64,000 nucleotides of DNA from positions 37,522,083 through 37,586,082 of the forward strand of contig CM077115.1 in assembly GCA_039619475.1 (NCBI GenBank). The letters are read 5' to 3'. The notes under the pieces were generated by a model. It was not told the DNA's origin. It was given only the letters and a program-made list of their open reading frames with translations, and made no database searches. This DNA comes from Icerya purchasi (Eukaryota > Arthropoda > Insecta > Hemiptera > Monophlebidae). This document shows, piece after piece, positions 57,400 through 64,000 of the stretch. Position 1 is the first letter of the stretch; each line of letters begins with the position of its first letter. The translations under genes and the position numbers were made by a program.

Positions 57400-58308
57400 A
57401 TCAGCAGATGGAAAAAAAAAAGGTGTTCAATGTCACCTCACTTGTGATCACAGCGTCCTTCAAATGTAGACAAGTGCACGAAACCCCTCGACCGACATAA
57501 CCCGTAAAACGCGTCGTCACGCCGCTGAACTGGAGAACGTAAGAAAATGAAAGTGAACGCTTCAGTAACTACTCTGCGCCATCTCATGTGATCGGTTTTC
57601 TGCAAAAGCGGCTACCTCCGATGCCACCTACAGCGGTAGTAACTCTACACCGATCTTACCGTAATATTACATCCGTATTTCACGATTTTACCTAGCTCAA
57701 GTGTCGCATAGAAATAAAAGATGAACGAGAGTATGCGGGAAAAGAACGAATCATAGATTAAGTAAACCATTTGAGCATTGTGTGCGCACTGCACGATGTC
57801 TCGGTGAACGGAACGGGTACAGCACACAACTGGAAGCGACAAGAATGGTGGCAGAGATCTTTAAAGAAGAGGATTCAACGTGTTGTTCAATAGGAAAGTG
57901 TTGCAGTACGCGTTATTACCAGAATCGACGACGGTGTTGATCGTGGACGCTGCCGTGCAACGTGTTGCATCTGTCGGCGAGCAACACAAAATTTACTCTC
58001 GTCAACGACTCCTCAGACCGGCTGCAGTATATCGTCGAATGTGATATATTGTACTCGTTCCATTCCGGAATCGATAAATGTCGCTTCTTCTGTCACGCAA
58101 AGGTTCGAACTACTACGACAGCTGTTGCAACTATTTCTTCCGAGGTAAAAACAACAACGCCGTTTATCGAATGGTCTGCGGTGAAGCTAAAAATTAAAAA
58201 AAAAAAAGTATATATATATATATAAATTTTTGGAAAACACAGTTTCGTCGCGGACTAATCATATTACAAAGAAGAATTAGTAGATTATCTGACGAGAACC
58301 CCTCGATC
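57400..58308 (+). promoter_or_regulatory. Candidate promoter and 5' UTR of a host gene
   Basis: The base composition is noticeably less AT-rich than the flanks, CG dinucleotides are frequent and no transposon is recognised. A possible short UTR intron runs from GAG|GTAAAA (donor at 58145) to AACACAG|TTT (acceptor ending 58242). Open frames here, such as 57962-58225, are taken as upstream ORFs rather than the main product. It directly precedes the signal-peptide exon. Confidence 0.35.
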
Positions 58309-58395
58309 ATGATGTTGAAATGGGTCTTATTGATGATAAGTTTATGGATAGAAACCATTAGCAACGCTTACTGCAGCAGTGGTGGAAGCGTAAAG
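58309..58395 (+). CDS. Candidate first coding exon with signal peptide
   Basis: Tandem ATGs at 58309 and 58312, with A at position -3 of the first, open a 29-codon segment beginning MMLKWVLLMISLWIETISNA. It has a Lys, a hydrophobic core (WVLLMISLWI) and a small-residue site (SNA|YC), the layout of a cleavable signal peptide. After CSSGGSVK the sequence AAG|GTATTT at 58393-58401 is a plausible 5' splice site at a codon boundary. No other exon is found downstream in the window. The product would be a secreted or membrane protein, but I cannot identify it. No in-frame stop lies just upstream, so a longer N-terminus is possible. Confidence 0.45.
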
Positions 58396-59334
58396 GTATT
58401 TATCAAATTATATTGTAATTTTTTCGACGCTAAAATTTTAATAAAAAATCAAAAAAGCAAAAAGAACAACAACGAAAAAATTTGATTTGTTCTTTTCAAT
58501 CGGTTTTCGGTATATTTCTGTAACTAACGAATATTTTACATTTTTTTTACGGATTTATTTTAAAAAGTTAGAAACCTAAATCGAACAGCAAGGCCAAAGG
58601 CGGAAGTCGATCCACAAAAAGAAAAATTAACCACTTAAAAAACACCGCATAAACATTTTCTATTTCTTTAAATTATTGCGTACTTTTTATAACAAATCGC
58701 AAAATGAATAAGTGTATTTATCCAAAAAAAAAAAAAAAAAACTTTCAACATTTCACCATTAAAAGTACTATACAACTGCTTCGGTTTACCGTTTCTGACT
58801 GTTGACCACGAGCTTTAACAGAGGTTGCCACATATATGATAAACCACGTAAAATATTTAAAAAATGCGTCTACATTAGGCAAATGTGTGTTTTTGAGAAC
58901 ATTATAGTTAACAACATTTTAAGTGTATAAATAGTAAATTTACTACAAAAAAAAAAAAAACAAAAAAAATACAAACTTATGGAAAACCAAAAACATGAAA
59001 AAAGTAAAATAACACATATTTTGTTCACATCATTACATAAGCATATAACATATATGGTAGATTCACGTCACGTTCAAAAGCAAGCGAAATTCTTTTTTCG
59101 TTACCTTTTCTTTTGAAGAAGAACTCGTACGAAAAGTAATTGCAACAGTTCATTCCATTATAATCCGATGTTCCGCGTTCGAAATAAGTATTTATATGAG
59201 GTACGTTTTGTTGTATGTAACATTCGGATTTCTTATCATTTTTCTAAGTTCATCCTAGACTTGTGTAATACAATGGATGATATTTCAGATTTAATCGCAT
59301 TTATCAATAATATAGAGTAAATAACCTCAGTGAG
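58396..59334. other. Probable intron, unassigned
   Basis: AT-rich, with A runs at 58724-58740 and 58947-58961. No gene or repeat recognised. Confidence 0.45.
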
Positions 59335-59530
59335 ATGTCACGGATTGTGAAATTAAAATTTGCAGCTTGTGTGCTAGACGTGTTTAAAGAACCTAAAATA
59401 TCGATGGGTTGTTTCCTTATGGACTTCTTCTGGTGCCCAATTCTGTTTCAAATTAGACATTTAGGAGCTACTTGAAGTAGGAACGAAACAAGTCGCAATT
59501 ACAAATTTTACCTCATCCACCCGCTGCAAA
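59335..59530 (-). mobile_element. Diverged SINE-body copy
   Basis: GTCACGGATTGTGAAATTAA and the following sequence parallel 53531 onward (ATCATGGATTGTGAAGTTAA) with many substitutions over roughly 150 bp. The tRNA-like head is not recognisable here. Confidence 0.45.
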
Positions 59531-59659
59531 TGTAAAGTTACTTTAACAGTTAATCGCGAAAATTCTTCGCTTCCTCCGCTGGTCAACTTTGATAGATATA
59601 CTCAAAAGAAGACGTGTTTTGTTTGCTGCACCTTGACATATTTAAAATTTTACAGTTTT

Positions 59660-59860
59660 TTGCAAGCAAATTTGAAATAGATCAAGATTTAACAACTAAA
59701 ACATGTTTTACTAATCTTTGCTATCACATTTAGGCAAACGGCTTAGCAATTCTTAAAAGTTTGCAAGAAAATTTGAAATATGTCAAGATATAACAACTAA
59801 AACATGTTCTACTAATCTTTACTGTCATATTTAGGCCGAAAGCTTAGCAGACAATTCTTA
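59660..59860. repeat. Tandem duplication, unit about 101 bp
   Basis: GCAAGCAAATTTGAAATAG at 59662 and GCAAGAAAATTTGAAATAT at 59763 begin two copies that both run through AACAACTAAAACATGTT, TACTAATCTTT and GCTTAGCA. About a dozen differences separate them. Confidence 0.9.
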
Positions 59861-59864
59861 CCGT

Positions 59865-62800
59865 AAACTAATGTAAACGTAAGCACTTTAAAAACCATAT
59901 TTAATATTTTTGAGTGGGTAACTCTACATGTGTTCTTATCTTTTTTCAGTAATAGAATAATTAGGCTACTGAGTCGAAGTGTTTCAGCGGTGCACACATA
60001 TCAATAATTTCATCTTTTCATATTTAAGCGCGTTGATACTGTCGTTTATGTACCAAAGCTAGAATTAATTTTTTCTTTTCTAAGTCTCATACGTCATATT
60101 TTAAGGAGATTCCCTATAGGACATGGAACAGTTTAATCTGTAATAAATATGTTTATCTTTTTCCTTCTTTTTTTTTTATATATACACACACATACATAAT
60201 CAGAGGCGAAGCGGCCATATAAGCCGATTAGCTTCGACTTTCATTTTAAAATATTCAAGAAACTGTTACATGCGGGATTAAATATTTTCGATAATGTTGT
60301 TTTGCATTGGTTTAATAATGTTAGTATAAAAGTGACCATAGATGACACACACACACACACACACGCATACAATGGTGTCCCACGTTGTCGCTTCTTACCT
60401 TTTCCTCTAGTGACTGGGTGGCATTTATTTATTAACCGTCTAAACTGAATAGTAAGCTGCAATTCTGCGGACTCTCAAAACTAAATAAATCGTTATTATA
60501 TTTTTTTATTCGGAAATTCTTTATTTTAGTCAAACGCAAGCCCGTCTAAGACATCTTATAGGACAAAAAACATCACAACTGGATAACAGCATATTAAAAA
60601 ATAAATAAATAAATAAATAAATAAATAAATGTTCGGTGAAATAAAAGCCAACCTCAGATGGCTTATAAAGCCGATGATTTTCTATAAATGAATAGAAAAA
60701 TTATCAAATAAAAGAAAAGAACGTTCATTTATTTATTTAGTTACATTAACAATTCGCGTTTATTTCAGTCGAATATAAGCTGGGATCAGATTTTAATACA
60801 TGTAAAACTGGTTACATTTGTAAATTTTTAGAAATCCGTTTGGCGATTGTTGGTTCTTTCATTGTTTTTTTTCCTAAATTTTATGTAACTTAATAATTAA
60901 ACTTAAATTTAAATATTTAATGTTTCGCATTGCGCATTTATCCAATCGAAAAAATTTAAAACCTACTTCTCCAAAGCCGTTTTTATTCCGACTAATGTCT
61001 TTGTAATTATCCGTTATTTACTTCGAGTATAAAATTTTAAAAAATAATAATTTCTTAACAAATTGACTGATTTTATTTTGCTAAAGTTTCATATAAGAAA
61101 TAATTTTTTTAAAGTTATATATATATATATATATATATTTCTTTATAATAAATCGTAGGGGGGACTCTGTACTTGAAAACAAATTAGAATTTATTTAAAA
61201 CAAACCCATTCGATTAAATTCAATTACTAATTGTAACGGACAATATATTAAAATGACAAAAAAAAGTAGAACTTATACGGTCAGTTTTGAACTTATTATT
61301 TCTTCATTATAAGGCAGTGTATTAAAACCAAAAAAAAACGTGTATTCTTACTATTTTAATATACGTGTATTACTGTTGTAATTTTATTTTAAATACCGGA
61401 GTTTACTCTGAACATAATTTTTACACTAGTTTTTGGACACACCGGGATAATTTTCCATTATTCGCTCCTCTCATGTATAGAGACGTACCATATGTAAATT
61501 GTTTATATTTATTTTGACTGCCGGAGGAGAAAGGAAAAAAGAGGGTTCGTAATGCTAGAAATATATGGAGAACGCTAGCATAAAATCTTTACTTTATATT
61601 TAATAATAATCAAAACGTTTAAAATTTGTTTTTTCCCATAATCTGTATAGCACTTGAATGGTTTTTTTTTGAAATTCATATATTAAATTTAATTACATCC
61701 GACGTAAAGAAATGTTCGCGCGATGAACCCGTCAATAAATAGGAAAATCGTTGACCTATTTTTGACTTATTTGCCTGATTATTTATTTAATCGCGTAAAC
61801 TGCACACAGACATTTTACGGAAAAACTTACTAGTTTTATTTATCTTGCATTTCTAACGATTTTTCCAACTTCTTAATAAGGGTTTTTTCCTTTCGAGTTC
61901 TTCATCTACGTAAGTTGAAACGGAAACATTTTGCTTTAAATACGGCCGAAACATCGAACGAAAAACTGAACCTGCACATCAGTAGTTTTAAAACTGACGA
62001 CAATTTGTCTTTTCGTGTTTGACTTCAAATATTCAAAAATAGTCTAACATCGAGTTTGATGTCTTTTTTTTTTTTTCTCCTCCCCGACTTAAACTCAATT
62101 AGTTTGTAAGTCTTCTTGGCCGGTCACCAAAAGAAATTTCCATTAATTTATTAAAAATAACGGTAAAACAAACGAGATTCCGGAAAATAAAAATACTTTC
62201 GCGATACATCACATAGAGAATGCTGAGCCATGTTCTTTTCTTTTCTCGGCTATTTTGAAACCGTTTCGGAAGGTCTGCCGCACTAATATTGAACCATCAT
62301 CAGCTGTATCAACGGATATCGACGAAATAACACTTTTCAAACAATTCCGAAAATACCGGAAGTAGGTTTAAACACTTTGTTCAGTGATTTCCCTCAATTT
62401 TCGGCTATCGACATTATTCAACTTTTCTCGCCAGTCCAGTTAACGTTTATCACACGCAATATAAATAAAATCGTAACTAAAAATGATTACAACGTATAAT
62501 TTTATTTCGACAATTTAACTTACAATAACAAAAAAAAAAAAAAAAAAAAATAGGAATTCAACCAAGTCTGCATGTAAACACCGACAATGTGCTTAAAAAT
62601 TGGTTTTCAAACTTCCACAAATTCGGAAGATCTTTGAAGGTTATTAAAAGTACTCCCGACGTCGTACACTGTCCCATTCCCGCTCTTATACAAAGTTAAT
62701 CTATGGAAAGTTATAATCTCCGCTTTCAATATAACTTAAAATCATCCTAAATGCGTACCACCACCAACGACAGAGTGCGAACAAACTATCCGGAGGAGGA

Positions 62801-64000
62801 AATTAAAATTTGAATCCAACTTTTAAAAGTTGTACCAAATTTAAATTGCTAATGCTCAATAGACGCGGAATCATCTCCATATGTAATTCACTGAACCGGT
62901 AAAAACAGTCTGTCGCTAGCCGAAGTAAGACCTTTCCGGTATTTCTTCTTGTTCTTTTTTTTATCATCGGGAAAATATTTCCGTCCATCAGCAATTATTG
63001 AAGAGAACGCTACATTCAAAAACTGATACGATCAGATATCGATGACGTAACAAAGAGGAATAATTACACGTGTAAAAAACGCCTAATAGAAATCTTCAAA
63101 CAGCGAACAAAACAAAATAGAACCCCCGAGGAAAAGATAAAAACATTCGTAGGAAACTCGTGACTCAGAGTAAATCGTTGGAAAGTAAAGGGCCATGTTG
63201 GAAAGCTATAAGGGAATCACGATCTATAAAGGCAAATTAAAAAACGATCTAGTAAGTTATTCTAAGCAGTTCCTGAAACGAGCGAGTTAAATCAAAAATT
63301 TTTGTATTCATTTCGAAGCTATTTGACCTTTCTATATGGGTATTCTGCACGATTAAAAATTCGATAATGCAACTTCGACAAAAACTATTTCCGGATCGGC
63401 CCGAACAGTTTTCTCTAACATTGACGCTAATAAGAAAATAAAGAACAAATGTTCAGAACAACGTAAAATATATTCAATAATTTCGGCACTTCACGCGATG
63501 CACTCCAGATTATTAAACACTACGAATAATCTTAATTTGCGTACAAAAAGAGATTCTTATATAAGAATTGTTTTTAAATAGTGCGGAAAGTCATTTTCAA
63601 AAACAATAGTATTACGCAATCAGTCAGCTGGCGTTAAATCGCTCGCAGTTTAGCTGAGAATCACTTTAGAAATTCGAAGAAAAGTTAAAAATTGAGCTAA
63701 GAAGTCGATGTACATAAATGCGATCGCTAATTTCGATTCTACGTCATCATGTTCCATTTCAATGTGTTTCGCGGTTATCATCAAAATCTAGAAATTTTCC
63801 GTTATATAAATTACGTAATTTTTGATTTGAATTGACGATGAAAATTCGATATATTGTAAAAATAAAATAAAACACTTATAGAGCAATAAAGTTTCTTTAT
63901 AAATGAAGAGAAATATTTTAGAAATGCATTGAAAGGTTTACATGCATTCCAAATATGTTTTCCATGAGCTGGATTTATTTTCAAATAATAAAATTACTAA
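59865..64000. other. Probable intron or intergenic DNA
   Basis: No gene recognised in 4.1 kb. It contains a (CA)n run at 60343-60364, an (AAAT)n array at 60600-60632, a (TA)n run at 61117-61138 and an A22 run near 62530. The last 2 kb is transposon-poor and of mixed composition. Confidence 0.5.
60600..60632. repeat. (AAAT)n microsatellite
   Basis: About eight AAAT units. Confidence 0.9.

Noticed and set aside
57962..58225. 87-aa open frame before the signal-peptide exon
   Set aside because: The end is translated low-complexity sequence, no domain is seen, and a possible splice donor lies inside it; treated as upstream ORF or chance.

Overview
This window is AT-rich eukaryotic DNA, almost certainly from an arthropod and most likely an insect. 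It holds I-type and R1-type LINEs, a CR1/Jockey-group LINE whose ORF1 starts with a zinc finger, a Helitron, mariner, Tigger-like and hAT-like DNA transposons, tRNA-derived SINEs, and many (TA)n, (CA)n and (GATA)n microsatellites. The order of insect cannot be fixed from sequence alone. There are no bacterial operons, rRNA genes or CRISPR arrays. Nearly every recognisable coding stretch is a broken transposon gene; the rest looks like intron or intergenic DNA of one or more large host genes.

Layout. 1.4-3.6 kb: minus-strand I-type LINE (ORF1 plus endonuclease). 4.8-7.2 kb: plus-strand Helitron remnant (Rep then PIF1-like helicase). 9.5-12 kb: LINE 3' piece, a Tigger-like inverted-repeat element and a hAT element with a perfect 8-bp target duplication. 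14-17.3 kb: a foldback MITE, then a Tigger-like element containing an older LINE piece. 17.3-23.7 kb: mostly unassigned DNA. 23.7-27.2 kb: hAT MITE, LINE 3' piece, foldback MITE with 176-bp arms, a dispersed repeat tail and a candidate minus-strand exon. 29.4-33.7 kb: a 4.2-kb inverted repeat with a nearly identical 0.98-kb core and diverged flanks, carrying a LINE insertion in one arm only. 33.7-35.6 kb: MITE with internal short repeats, LINE piece. 37-40 kb: R1-clade LINE, the best-preserved gene in the window. 42.1-42.5 kb: a promoter-like island. 42.7-45.2 kb: a second copy of the hAT MITE abutting a LINE that has lost its endonuclease. 45.9-53.2 kb: several MITEs, two mariner remnants and a 5'-truncated LINE with an 11-bp target duplication. 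53.5-57 kb: two SINEs, a possible LTR and more LINE pieces. 57.4-58.4 kb: candidate 5' UTR and first coding exon (signal peptide) of a host gene. 58.4-64 kb: probable intron.

How the parts relate. The I-type LINE 3' pieces at 25.1, 30.5, 35, 51.4 and 56.2 kb share a C-terminal region and look like repeated 5'-truncated insertions of related elements. The mariner, hAT and Tigger pieces are non-autonomous or dead, and each would need a transposase from elsewhere. The items most likely to belong to the host are the signal-peptide exon at 58309-58395, the promoter-like island at 42.1-42.5 kb and, more weakly, the minus-strand reading frame at 26979-27198.
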